NCBI GenBank assembly: GCA_015039365.1
Contig: WION01000056.1
Coordinates: forward strand, 124,001-188,000
Length of the DNA stretch: 64,000 nt
Source: Amanita rubescens
Taxonomy: Eukaryota; Basidiomycota; Agaricomycetes; Agaricales; Amanitaceae
Reading direction: 5' to 3'
Both the position numbers and the translations under genes were made by a program. This document shows positions 54,571-64,000 of this stretch, piece by piece (the first letter of the stretch is position 1; each line of letters starts with the position of its first letter). The notes beneath the pieces were generated by a model, which worked only from the letters and a program-made list of their open reading frames with translations, had not been told where the DNA came from and ran no database searches.

Positions 54571-54937
54571 AATGGTATGATAGCGAGTCAGTAGGTAATG
54601 AACTTAATACTATACTATTCGTTTTTGTCTGGTGCCCGATTAAAGTCATAAACAAACGGACTGTTCAAATTACTACCCAGCCCAAGCAGGCGCAAACTCT
54701 CACTACATACTATCATTCTCGTCATCACCTCTTTCACTGGTGCTCCGACTTTGCAAAACAACTTGAACTTTGGTCCCATCTCAGCTTCGTCTTAATCAAG
54801 ATCTTTGCTACTTGTTCTGCTCAATCGCCTGGTTCGCCACTCTAAAAGTAACGGTCGCTTACTAACCTGCCTTGCAAAGAGCTTGACCCGCACTCAACGA
54901 CGGACGCTGGTCACTCTCGCCAAATAGACCTTCGAAT
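54571..54937. other. Intergenic stretch between the DUF6532 gene and the CK1 pseudogene
   Basis: No feature recognised apart from the 3' flank of the DUF6532 gene; no coding signal on either strand. Confidence 0.45.
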
Positions 54938-57803
54938 GAATGGGAAATATTTCTGGATCAGAAGATCGGTTCAAGGGGCGGTTTGGTGCATTTTCTCTCC
55001 AGTTGATCTCCATGATACTTATGACATCCCATCTTAGGTGATATCTATTATCTACCCTGGCACCAACACGAGAGGAAGTCGCCGTCAGTCTCGAATCAGT
55101 CAAGTATGAATCAACGGTTTACAAGACCCTCGCTGGCAGGGCAGGCATACCTCTCCTTTCGTTCGATGGCATGGGACCACAGAAGGCGATTATAACGCCC
55201 TGGTTTTGGAACGCCTAGGCAGGCTCTCTTCAACTTTTGCAACTGTAAGTTCAGCCTGAAGATCACCTGATCAGCCCGACAAAAAACTCTAATTAGACAG
55301 GGACGTCACATGCCCCTCCTTCTCCATTAAAGGGGGTTTTTTGGCTAATAGGGCTTTCATGAATAAATGTACACGATAAAAGACATAAAATTGTGCTAAG
55401 TCCACTTTCCCACATCTAAAAATGAACTCATTACCATTTCTGGAAGGTGGGGGATGTTTGTACATGTTATGACATGAGAATTTGATCACAAGTTAGGGAC
55501 AAGGGCATAATTGCCTTTTTTGGTAAGATAGTCAGATTCCAAATAAGGAAAGCAATTTAGGATACCATTTTTGGAAGGTTGTCAAGGTGTTTGTACATGT
55601 TTGTACATGCTTTGACACAACAAAGTATAATTTCCTTATTTGGAAAGTGAGAAGTAGATGCCAAATAAGACAAAATAATTGATTTCAGGGTCGAATTTCC
55701 TAAAAAGGAAATGATTACGTAATTTCAGGGTCAATCAATTGTGTAGCCTTGGTCAGTGGCTTTCTAAATGTGGTTGTATGACATTATTTGGTGATGATTT
55801 CATTGAGATATTCACTGATTGATTTTCAGGGTCAAATTTCCTGAAAAGGAAATGAGTAATGTAATGTGTGCTTTAGGATCCAGTGGCGGATTTCCAAAAA
55901 AGGAAAGAGCGCACTTCGGCCTTGCCATTTTGGGAAATATCTGCTCACTGTTGCTGGTGATGAGCAGCAAGAAAATGCAATATCTCCCTTAATACTGGAT
56001 ATTTTTGTGGCGCTTTTTTTGGAACATATTCCTTATATGTATATGCACCTATCCACCATGTTAGAATGCAAAAATTGCAAGTGGTTTCTGTCAGAATGCA
56101 ACATGTCTTGCTCACTGTTGTCAACAGTGAGGAGCAACAAATGACAATATCTCCATCAATACTGGTTATTTCTGTGGCGCTTTTTTTGGTATGTCCCTAT
56201 TAGGCATATAGGAAGGTATTTGGCATGTCAGAATGCAAATAGTATGCACCAATCATGTCACAAATAAAATTGGTGTGCTCACTGTCTGCCATGATGAGCA
56301 GCCATATCTCCACCAAAACAAGATCTTTCTGTGGCGCTTTTTTTGATTTGGGATCACACATAACAAAGATAAACATTGGGAGGGTCTCAACAAAGGATCC
56401 CTAGGCAAGATCAAGTGGAATGTCCCATTTCTCCTGACATGTCTACTTATCAGCCACTCTTTCTGTACCATGTTCAGACTTTTATCATGAAACTGAAAGT
56501 TACACATTAATCAGCAGGGCAATCTCCTTCCAGACACCCTGAATGACACTCTGTTATCATAAGAAATCAAAATCCAAAAAAGCGCCACAAAGAGATCTTG
56601 TTTTGGTGGAGGTATAGCTGCTCATCATGGCAGACAGTGAGCACACCAATTTTATTTGTGGCTGATTGGTACATACTATTTGCATTCTGACATGCCAAAT
56701 ACCTTCCTATATGCCTAATAGGGACATACCAAAAAAAGCGCCACAGAAATAACCAGTATTGATGGAGATATTGTCATTTGTTGCTCCTCACTGTTGACAA
56801 CAGTGAGCAAGACATGTTGCATTCTGACAGAAACCACTTGCAATTTTTGCATTCTAACATGGTGGATAGGTGCATATACATATAAGGAATATGTTCCAAA
56901 AAAAGCGCCACAAAAATATCCAGTATTAAGGGAGATATTGCATTTTCTTGCTGCTCATCACCAGCAACAGTGAGCAGATATTTCCCAAAATGGCAAGGCC
57001 GAAGTGCGCTCTTTCCTTTTTTGGAAATCCGCCACTGGATCCTAAAGCACACATTACATTACTCATTTCCTTTTCAGGAAATTTGACCCTGAAAATCAAT
57101 CAGTGAATATCTCAATGAAATCATCACCAAATAATGTCATACAACCACATTTAGAAAGCCACTGACCAAGGCTACACAATTGATTGACCCTGAAATTACG
57201 TAATCATTTCCTTTTTAGGAAATTCGACCCTGAAATCAATTATTTTGTCTTATTTGGCATCTACTTCTCACTTTCCAAATAAGGAAATTATACTTTGTTG
57301 TGTCAAAGCATGTACAAACATGTACAAACACCTTGACAACCTTCCAAAAATGGTATCCTAAATTGCTTTCCTTATTTGGAATCTGACTATCTTACCAAAA
57401 AAGGCAATTATGCCCTTGTCCCTAACTTGTGATCAAATTCTCATGTCATAACATGTACAAACATCCCCCACCTTCCAGAAATGGTAATGAGTTCATTTTT
57501 AGATGTGGGAAAGTGGACTTAGCACAATTTTATGTCTTTTATCGTGTACATTTATTCATGAAAGCCCTATTAGCCAAAAAACCCCCTTTAATGGAGAAGG
57601 AGGGGCATGTGACGTCCCTGTCTAATTAGAGTTTTTTGTCGGGCTGATCAGGTGCTGAAGATTGTTTTATTACTACTTGCAGATCAACTGGTATGTAAAT
57701 CCTCGCTTAAATTTTTCATGTCGACTCATTCTACCATCGCTAGATTTCTCGTACTATTGAATATATCCACTCTCGAAAATTTATTCACCGCGACTACGAA
57801 TGA
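54938..57803 (+). pseudogene. Casein kinase I (CK1) pseudogene, split by a palindromic element
   Basis: Fragments of a CK1 catalytic domain can be read in order on the plus strand: NGKYFWI and, one frame over, KIGSRGG (the glycine-rich loop); EVAVSLESVKYESTVYKTLAG; FVRWHGTTEGDYNALVLERLG; FNFCNCKFSLK; then, after the palindrome, IVLLLLADQL, an intron (57690-57741), and ISRTIEYIHSRKFIHRD followed by a stop. Frameshifts separate the pieces, the VAIK lysine is Ser, a segment after LESV is missing, and nothing follows HRD. It is clearly non-functional. CK1 family knowledge: the catalytic domain is about 290 residues, so less than half remains. Confidence 0.85.
55264..57654. mobile_element. 2.39-kb palindromic (fold-back) element with KDZ-like tips
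   Basis: Flanked by perfect 8-bp duplicates CTGAAGAT (55256-55263, 57655-57662). Two inverted arms of about 1.08 kb (55264 to about 56350 and about 56570 to 57654) are nearly identical, with a 220-bp spacer. The tips read CACCTGATCAGCCCGAC, close to the KDZ element's CACCTGTTAAGCCGG, and duplication length is the same. No coding capacity: the 66-aa and 92-aa ORFs seen in one arm are repeated in mirror image in the other. Each arm contains three repeats of TGTGGCGCTTTTTTT preceded by ATATCTCC. Best read as a non-autonomous KDZ derivative. Confidence 0.88.
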
Positions 57804-58414
57804 CGTCATCGAGCATCGCTTTTCCAACTCCTAGATTGGGTTAGGGTTCCGCTTGCTGTCTCAAAAAGCATCCGTCCTTCATCTGTGAGCACATCGCTCG
57901 TAGTAACCAGCATGTCAAAATTGGCCGACAGACAAACGCAAAGACGAAACCTGCTCCTTTGACTCAAAAGTTCTAGTGCACAGAAGCGTGGGAGGAAGGC
58001 GGGGAGGTGCGCCTATCTTCTCTTCTCGTAGTAGGAGGGACTGTTTCTGACTCTACGTGCAGATCCCATCGGGTACATCAAAGTCCCAAACAGGACCTTC
58101 ATCAACAATGAATAGCTAAGTCCAGTGGGTGTCGAGCCAGATCCATTCGCACTCAAAAGCGACGACATCATCGTAAGTCAACGCTACCCATGAAAAATTA
58201 TATCACACGCATGCAACGCGGCCCTTTTTTCTTTACCAGGAGTGCTGCGAAGGCGAAGGAGCTGGAAGAGAAGGAGAAGAACACGACATCTATGAAACCA
58301 ACCGCGTATCACCCAGTACGATGATGTCGACTAGCTCGGCAGAAAATCCAACATCCTCGGGCTCGGGCTGCCCTCGGGGAGGGTCATCCCCTGTCTTGGC
58401 CGCACAACCGAACT
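57804..58414. other. No confident feature
   Basis: Short coding-like text (AKELEEKEKN near 58255-58290) could be a remnant of an adjacent gene's low-complexity tail, but no frame or splice model holds. Confidence 0.35.
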
Positions 58415-58702
58415 CTAGCCGGTAGTCGAGAGTGGTATTGTTCCAGCGCCGTCCGTTATTCTTTCACTGGCCGAATCCCAAGTCTGAAGAAGAGTATGGA
58501 CCCTGTTCATCTTCTCAAAGGATAAGACAGCTCCTTCCCAGCCCCATCCTCGTCTCAATTCGAATTTAAGTGCAAAATGACGGAGCAGAAGTTCTGACAG
58601 GTCTATGTCGGTCATTCGAGACAATCTTTTGGGTTGGGCTTTGCCCATTTCAGCCCTTTTGAAGAAGTCTGACGCGGTTGGGAGTTTGGCGGGCCTAAAC
58701 AT
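58415..58702 (-). CDS. Weak hypothetical ORF, 95 aa
   Basis: Single-exon minus-strand frame with an ATG (MFRPAKLPTASDFF) and ordinary composition (Leu, Glu, Arg, two Trp), e.g. LLLRHFALKFELRRG. No family recognised and no splice partners seen. It could be a fragment of a larger gene or chance. Confidence 0.25.
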   Translation of the reverse strand: MFRPAKLPTASDFFKRAEMGKAQPKRLSRMTDIDLSELLLRHFALKFELRRGWGWEGAVLSFEKMNRVHTLLQTWDSASERITDGAGTIPLSTTG

Positions 58703-58929
58703 ATTTTACTTCCCCTCCATCTTCCACAGACGTGAAGGTGAACAATCAACAGCGAGAGTCTATCCTCATCATCCTCTCTATCTCGTCTTACTGCGGCAGA
58801 GTCATCAATCGGGGCTTAGTCGATCCTTTTGATTTTTCCTTGCGTAGTCTCCAATTCCGAGGATATCTCATCGGCAACGTCTTCATTTAGCGTTGACGAT
58901 ACTTTTTCCTTCATGCACCGCCAGTCAAG

Positions 58930-59250
58930 GCATCTCAACTTACTTTCAGTCACGAACTACAAAAAACCAAAGACGATGACGCTTCGAGGAAGCCAAGAAG
59001 CAACTTTGACGATAATGATGCTCGGAGTGTGGTGGCTGTTACTGTTGAGGAACTCGAACGTATTGATGAGGAAGACAAAGGTCGTCTCGAGCGGAAGAAC
59101 CAGGGCAGGGGGCAGTGGAGATCAAGGACCAGGATGCTAAAACTGAACAGAAGCTTCGACGACGAGAAGAGCTTGGCAGGCCGAGAACGCCCAAACCAAC
59201 GATGGGCATGCACGCTGCCACGCTGAACGGTTCCCCGTCCCATCGATCCT
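58930..59250 (+). pseudogene. Coiled-coil gene fragment, copy 1
   Basis: Reads ELQKTKD, then DDASRKPRSNFDDNDARS and TVEELERIDEEDKGRLE, then loses frame before GRPRTPKPTMGMH-like text. It matches copy 3 (59464-61508) with the N-terminal coiled coil deleted between ELQKTKD and DDASRKP. Confidence 0.7.
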
Positions 59251-59263
59251 ATTACCAGTACAG

Positions 59264-59437
59264 ATGATGATGACGCTCGGAGCGTGGCGACCGTTACTGT
59301 TGGGGAACTCGAACGTATTGATGAGGGAGACGAAGACCGTCTCGAGCAGGAGGACCAGCATCATCTCGAGGTGGAGATCCAGGACCAGGATATTGAAACT
59401 GAAGAAGAGAAGCATCGATGACGAGAGAGCTAGGTCT
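59264..59437 (+). pseudogene. Coiled-coil gene fragment, copy 2
   Basis: Repeats only the acidic module: DDDDARSVATVTVGELERID, then EGDEDRLEQEDQHHLEVEIQ and DQDIETEEEKHR, ending at TGA. Unlike copy 3 it retains CAG where copy 3 has TAA. Confidence 0.7.
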
Positions 59438-59463
59438 GACCGGTATGGTATGGTGGCATGGGC

Positions 59464-61508
59464 GGCAACATTCGCCCGCCCGGCAAGAGCGGCCTTTTGT
59501 TTGAACTCATTTTCAGCCGGCTTCAAGGCGAACTACAAAAAACCAAAGATACGGGCGCGGAATTACAAAATTTGACGAGTTCGCTGGGTGAAATCCAAGA
59601 TACGCTAGGCGGTGCTCTGGTAAGCTTAGGTCTATTCAATCCGCGAATTCTACGTTGACGCGAGCGCGTTTAGCCGCAGAATATGCCTCCGCCTTACGCA
59701 CTCCCTTCCGTCTGTCCAGCTCAGTCATCGCTTGCGGCAACGGAGTCATCTGCGTCCATTTCCTCAATCACTTCACCGGAGGTTCCTCCCCAGTCCCAAC
59801 CTGCTGTCCCATCGGAAACCTTATTGGAGATCCAAACCCGGTTGCAGGACACTCAAACTTCGCTCGCTTCCCGCGTCGATAAGATCCGTGCCTTGGAGAC
59901 CATCCTAACCGAACAGGAGGCACTTAAGCGGGAGACGCATGTCTTGCGTGATATGATGGAGTCTCGCGAACGTGATTTACTTCTTTCTACTGCGCAGCAT
60001 GCACAGGAGGCAGACAGGAAGGAGGATGATCACGCTTCGAGGAAGCCACGAAGTAATTTTGGTGACTATGATGAGGACGATGACGATGACGCTAGGAGCA
60101 TCACGACCGTTACCGTTGGGGAACTCGAACGTATTGATGAGGAAGACGAAGACCGTCTCGAGCAGGAGGACCAGCACCTTCTCGAGGAGATCCAGGACTA
60201 AGATATTGAAACTGAAGAAGAGAAGCATCGACGACGAGAAGAGATTGGCAGGCCGAGAACGCCCGAACCAACGATGGCCATGCACACTGTTATGCTGAAC
60301 GGCTCCTCCTCCCATCGATCCCTATCGCCAACGCCAAAGGAAAGGACAATTCCCGCGCCCGTCGACACCAGCGAGATCTCTGAGCAACTTTCGGTCTTAT
60401 CAGAGCAAGTCCGCGCTGTGCTGGCAGTCAAGTCCGCACTAGAAGCGCAGCATATTACCGCTCAGGCCACGATCCAGGTTCTCGAGAAGAAAGTCGATAC
60501 ACTCGTGGCTATCGTCAAATCTACTCAAGAACAAGTTCCAGCCCTCCACCACCCATCCAACTCTCCCTCAACGAGCCCAAAGAGTCTCACCGAGATTCTA
60601 TGGAAAAAGTCTGTTCAAGGATCTGTCCAGGAAGAATGGCCAGGAACGCGAGCGGCTCAACCGTGCTCGGGAAGAATTCGAGGCCGAAGCGCGCCAAGGG
60701 CTCGAGAAGATATCAGTCCTCGAGTCGACGGTCAACGCTGTGCAACAGACCCAGACCTCCCACGGGCATCAGCTGACGACGCTACAGACGTGGATGACTC
60801 GGATTCATGAAGGTATTACCGGCTGGTTTCAGCCGAACGGGGAGCACATCAGGCACGATATAAGTAGCGGGTTGGTGACACTGCCGAGTCCGCCTAGGAG
60901 CCGGTCGTCAGATTCGGCGAGGTACAGGAGGAGGCGAAAGTCGGCTGGAACGAAGATTGTGAACGCAGGCGCGGATGAATTTCCGTCAAGGGAGAGTTCA
61001 CCCGCATCTTCCCCCGTCCGAGGAGGATCAAGAAGTCGTTCGCGAGAGAGGCGAGCGATGAAGAAAATGGACGCGACGCTTGCCAATGACGACAATTATC
61101 CACTTTCTCGTCATGTCCATGAACGTGCGGAGCAGAAGTTGGTAGCGTTGTTGAAGCGAGCAGAGGAAGACGAGGAAGACGACCAGCAGATGCTGGCCCT
61201 CACTGGGGAGATCAAGGAATATGTTCATATCATCAACCCTGAAAAGTCGTTGGCGACGCCAGATTCGCCTGTCGTCGACCGGCTATCGTTATCGGGGTCC
61301 GTTACTTCGTCCGTCGAACAGGACGACGTCAAAAGCGAAGTACGGAAGAAAGGAGTCGAGCATGAACCAGTGCGTATAAAGCTCTATTGCGGAACATCCT
61401 CACTGACGAACGTTGTCTTAGGTTCCAATTATCACGGTCAAAGCAATCGGTGTGCTCGTACTAAGCGTAGCAGCCGCTGCCGTGATATGGCAGGTAAAAC
61501 CCGAATAA
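59464..61508 (+). pseudogene. Coiled-coil protein with C-terminal membrane anchor, longest copy (3), broken
   Basis: In order: ELQKTKDTGAELQNLTSSLG; an intron (59621-59680); a coiled coil (LLEIQTRLQDTQTSLASRVD, LKRETHVLRDMMESRERD); an acidic module (DDDDDARSITTVTVGELERI); GRPRTPEPTMAMH; a second coiled coil (ISEQLSVLSEQVRAVLAVKS); LESTVNAVQQTQTSHGHQLT; an RS-rich segment; an intron ending at 61421; and AIGVLVLSVAAAAVIWQV, a single transmembrane helix just before the stop. It looks like a tail-anchored coiled-coil protein. A TAA at about 60199-60201 after EEIQD and small deletions near 60640 (EEW..RERL) break the frame. Function unknown; similar proteins occur in other mushrooms from memory. 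Confidence 0.6.
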
Positions 61509-61835
61509 ATCAACTTTCTTGACTTTTTTTCTCGTTTCACGGTCATATTTTATGCATAGAACTTAATTCCAGCATTCTCACCTAACACCACCCTCGTTGT
61601 GTCCCCCTCTCGGTATTGGTCTTCAAGTGTCGACGTCTAATGTCTATGCCCCCCTCCCCCTCGTTTTTTTTTCTGTGTATTTATCGCTGCCTTAGGCTGT
61701 GTTCGCGATTCGCGTTCTAGCTAACGAATTTTGTATTTATTCCTTTCCGCTAAATTAACGAAGTGACATGTCCATGAGACTACTACTACCTAAGTAGTTG
61801 ATCACACGAGGCGGATGCGAGGTGTGGGCTCCGTG
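61509..61835. other. 3' flank of the coiled-coil gene
   Basis: Pyrimidine-rich, non-coding; contains CTCACCTAACACCACCCTCG (61575-61594), which is echoed at the very end of the window (63977-63996), showing that copy 4 includes the same 3' flank. Confidence 0.5.
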
Positions 61836-62062
61836 AGGCCGAAGCGCGCCAAGGGCTCGAGAAGATATCAGTCCCCGAGTCGACGGTCAACGCTGTGCAA
61901 CAGACCCAGAGTCCCAGACGTCCCACGGGCATCAGCTGACGACGCTACAGACGTGGATGACTCGGATTCATGAAGGTACCACCGGCGGGTTTCAGCAGCA
62001 CACGAACGGGGAGCACATCAGGCACGATATGAGTAGCGGGTTGGTAACACCGCCGAGTCCGC

Positions 62063-63845
62063 TGATGGACTAGAGGAGCGGCTGGACGGAGAAAACGCGC
62101 ATAATAGAAGACCTACCGAAGCAGGAAAGGAAGATCGAACTCAAAAGAAGGGCGACAGGTTCGATTATGTTCAAGCCCTAAGCCTTAGGCGTGTCGGAGC
62201 ATTTGGATCACGTGGAGTTGCGGACCATGACTCATCCGAGGCAGGATCGGCAAGGAGCATCAAAAGGCGCATCAGCGATCATCCTCGGCGACCTCGGAAT
62301 CACGCGGCATGGAAAAAGAGGACTCGGATTGAATAGCGTCGTGCTTGACGCTTTCCCCTCCTTCCCAGATGAGTTCCCCAGCACTCTCAGCTAACGATGC
62401 GATCCAGGAGAACGGCGATAGAGCGCGGCCTCTTATCGAGCGGCTTTCGACGCCTCCGCCCGAGTACCCCCTTTTCCGAGAAGGAGACGACGCGCCGATA
62501 CAAAGCTTGCAAGAGCCAGCGTATCCCTACTAATGGGAGCATGTACCCCTCGTTTAACAGAAGGCGCGGCGACTGGTATCATTCGCTAGGAGCTATATTC
62601 GGCCAATCTAGACGGCTTTCGGCGTCCCCGCTAGTAGGAGGAGAGTTCCACGCTACAGTCACCCCAAGTACCGGCGACGAGATAAGGCATAGGAGATGGA
62701 TGGAAGAGCCGGAGCAGAGCGCGGAGGATCGGCGAAGAAACGGATTCGAGCTCGACCTTATCAATCGCGTCGAGTATTTCGGTCTTGAGCAAGGCAACCA
62801 GAGTACCATCCACCTAGGGCGCGGACAGCTAGTTCATAGGGTTATCCATAGGCCACATATCGCAGGACGAGGACTGGAGATCGATCACGGCGGCCCTTAT
62901 ATCATTATCGACCGATGCCACACCCATTACCTCCTCATGACCAGAAAAGGAGACATATTCCCCCAGCTCGTTCCGGCACCCTGTATCTACCCTTGCCTGA
63001 CTACCTGGCATGTTGTCGACATCCCGCGCGATTTACTTAATCATCCAGAGGTAGAAAGACTCCAGAACGAATACATCCGAGCCTAAAAGAAGTTCGGTCA
63101 CCTTCGCAGAGGTTCATTTCCCCCATATTTCAGCGTCGTCTCGCTTTCCGCTCAGCGCACAAGTATCGTCAAGTGTCCATCGTTATCCTAGGCTATCCTC
63201 AAGTCCACTTCTCGGAGCTCAACGTCAGCGCCGCGGTCGTCGCATAGATTTCCTTTTATTTCGTTTCTTTTCGATTTCTTTTACTTTACACTCACAAAGT
63301 CCCTTCCCTATATAGAATATCGGCGCGTGCTCGTCGGCACGACGCTTACTTAGCTACCTATTCCGTTCCCTTTTACTTTAGCCTAACTAAAAATAACTAA
63401 CATATATATTCTGTCTTAGATAGACAGAGAAATAGATTTTCCATTCCCCCTTTTCCCTCAGAGTCGAAATTTGAAGCTAGTATCGAGTTCACTGCGTCCA
63501 GAGTTGCGTCCTTTGAGTCCTGCGATTGCGTCTTACTGCAGTTTTTAGTCCTTTCTGCGATTCACTGCGTTCTAGAAGTTTGAGTTTCTTCATTTAGCTG
63601 CGATTTCGATTATCTTAGGTTCCCCTCCTTGCCACACTCATCCTCTACTGCTTATTCGATCAAATACTACTTTACGAGGCGTCTGAGAAGTCTCCTGGAC
63701 TCGCAAAACAAAAGCGAACTTCGACCGTCGTTCAATCCTCTTCGATCCCTTCTTTTACCTTCGGTTCCCTGCACTAAGAGGGTGCCACTGCACTTCAGGT
63801 GTTTGTTGGGTTTGGTTTGTGGTTGAGTGCGCTCGCTGCGTATCA
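62063..63845. mobile_element. TG..CA insertion of 1,783 bp, LTR-like
   Basis: Starts TGATGGACTAG and ends CTGCGTATCA, flanked by CCGC (62059-62062, 63846-63849). Copy 3 shows the uninterrupted target. A TATA-like CTATATAG lies at 63308-63315, about 540 bp before the right end, with pyrimidine-rich text around it, as in an LTR promoter. Either a long solo LTR or a short non-autonomous LTR element; no second LTR or polymerase seen. Confidence 0.65.
62397..63086 (+). CDS. ORF inside the TG..CA insertion, 229 aa, unknown
   Basis: Open plus-strand frame. The first 45 residues are Arg-rich and frame-ambiguous; from about 62540 the composition is protein-like: WYHSLGAIFGQS, FELDLINRVEYFGLEQGNQS, GRGLEIDHGGPYIIIDRCHT, HYLLMTRKGDIFPQLVP, WHVVDIPRDLLNHPEVERLQ. 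No family recognised. It lies wholly within an LTR-like insertion, so it may be an LTR-encoded ORF or a captured gene piece. Confidence 0.4.
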   Translation: MRSRRTAIERGLLSSGFRRLRPSTPFSEKETTRRYKACKSQRIPTNGSMYPSFNRRRGDWYHSLGAIFGQSRRLSASPLVGGEFHATVTPSTGDEIRHRRWMEEPEQSAEDRRRNGFELDLINRVEYFGLEQGNQSTIHLGRGQLVHRVIHRPHIAGRGLEIDHGGPYIIIDRCHTHYLLMTRKGDIFPQLVPAPCIYPCLTTWHVVDIPRDLLNHPEVERLQNEYIRA

Positions 63846-64000
63846 CCGCCTAAGAGCCGGTCGTCGGATTCGGCGAGGTACAGGAGGAGACGAAAGTCGG
63901 CTGGAACGAAGATTGTGAACGCGGGCGTGGATGAATTTTCGTTGAGGGAGAGTTCACCCGCATTTCCAGATTTTCACCTAACCCACTCTCGTTGCGTCCC

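Larger units (their letters stand above)
61836..64000 (+). pseudogene. Coiled-coil gene fragment, copy 4, split by a 1.78-kb insertion
   Basis: 61836-62062 repeats 60690-60893 of copy 3 (EARQGLEKIS, VNAVQQTQ, LTTLQTWMTRIHEG). The match breaks off after GAGTCCGC and resumes at 63846 with CCGCCTAAGAGCCGG, the text that follows directly in copy 3. The window ends inside it. An internal gap relative to copy 3 near 63950-63965 joins the Ser-rich segment to the 3' flank. Confidence 0.75.

Noticed and set aside
55251..57690. Palindrome inserted in an intron (GTAAGT before it, GCAG after it)
   Set aside because: Reading through GTAAGTTCAGCCTGAAG gives the CK1 exon text KFSLK, continuing in frame as IVLLLLADQL after the element, so the site is exonic and the splice signals are fortuitous.

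Overview
The window looks like a piece of a basidiomycete genome, most likely a mushroom-forming fungus (Agaricomycetes). Genes have many short introns (about 45-60 nt, GT..AG, one GC..AG). The gene families are also typical: a KDZ-superfamily transposase with its usual partner gene, a DUF6532 gene, an Spt5-like paralogue, a Cys-rich gene with a HECT-like C-terminus, and chromodomain gypsy, copia and Tad/I-type LINE elements. Most of the sequence is mobile DNA; I see no clear housekeeping gene, rRNA or tRNA. Exon models were made by eye from splice signals, frame and family resemblance; no searches were run.

Layout. (1) 297-827 and 26916-29768 (minus) are two halves of one cellular-type gene with N-terminal Cys/His motifs and a HECT-like C-terminus. 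It is split by a chromodomain Ty3/gypsy element (828-26915; two 430-bp LTRs differing at 4 sites; near-perfect 5-bp target duplication). (2) Inside that gypsy sit three members of an unusual terminal-inverted-repeat family with C-run tips and 9-bp target duplications: A 4169-6091, B 7171-18145, C 21879-25093. There is also a 1.06-kb TG..CA insertion, probably a solo LTR (6876-7170 plus 18155-18923), which is itself split by B. (3) Inside B lies an apparently intact 8.5-kb KDZ DNA transposon (7224-15706). It has 149-bp inverted repeats, an 8-bp target duplication and three open genes: a 969-aa transposase, a 687-aa partner and a 267-aa protein with hybrid-binding-like motifs. The nest is therefore five layers deep.

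(4) 29886-34916 is a decayed copia element. (5) 34906-43660 is a degenerate TCAGACAG-type repeat tract interrupted by a full-length LINE (35942-43146) with both ORFs open, a 13-bp target duplication and a 28-nt poly(A). (6) 43.68-46.7 kb holds a trinucleotide microsatellite, degenerate tandem repeats and one weak acidic ORF. (7) 46.7-49.7 kb is an Spt5-like (NGN plus KOW) gene with two in-frame TGA codons. (8) 50.4-51.1 kb (minus) and 52.0-54.6 kb (plus) are two intact divergent genes: a 185-aa unknown protein and a 672-aa DUF6532 protein with a duplicated exon. (9) 54.9-57.8 kb is a casein-kinase-I pseudogene split by a 2.39-kb near-perfect palindrome whose tips and 8-bp target duplication match the KDZ element. 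(10) 58.9-64.0 kb is a cluster of partly duplicated, broken copies of a coiled-coil gene with a C-terminal membrane anchor, one split by a 1.78-kb TG..CA insertion.

The mobile elements interact by insertion rather than as a pathway. The order gypsy, then solo LTR, then B, then KDZ can be read from the target duplications, and the near-identical gypsy LTRs suggest the inner layers are recent. Recurrent in-frame TGA codons and CpG-to-CpA/TpG differences suggest mutation of methylated cytosines.
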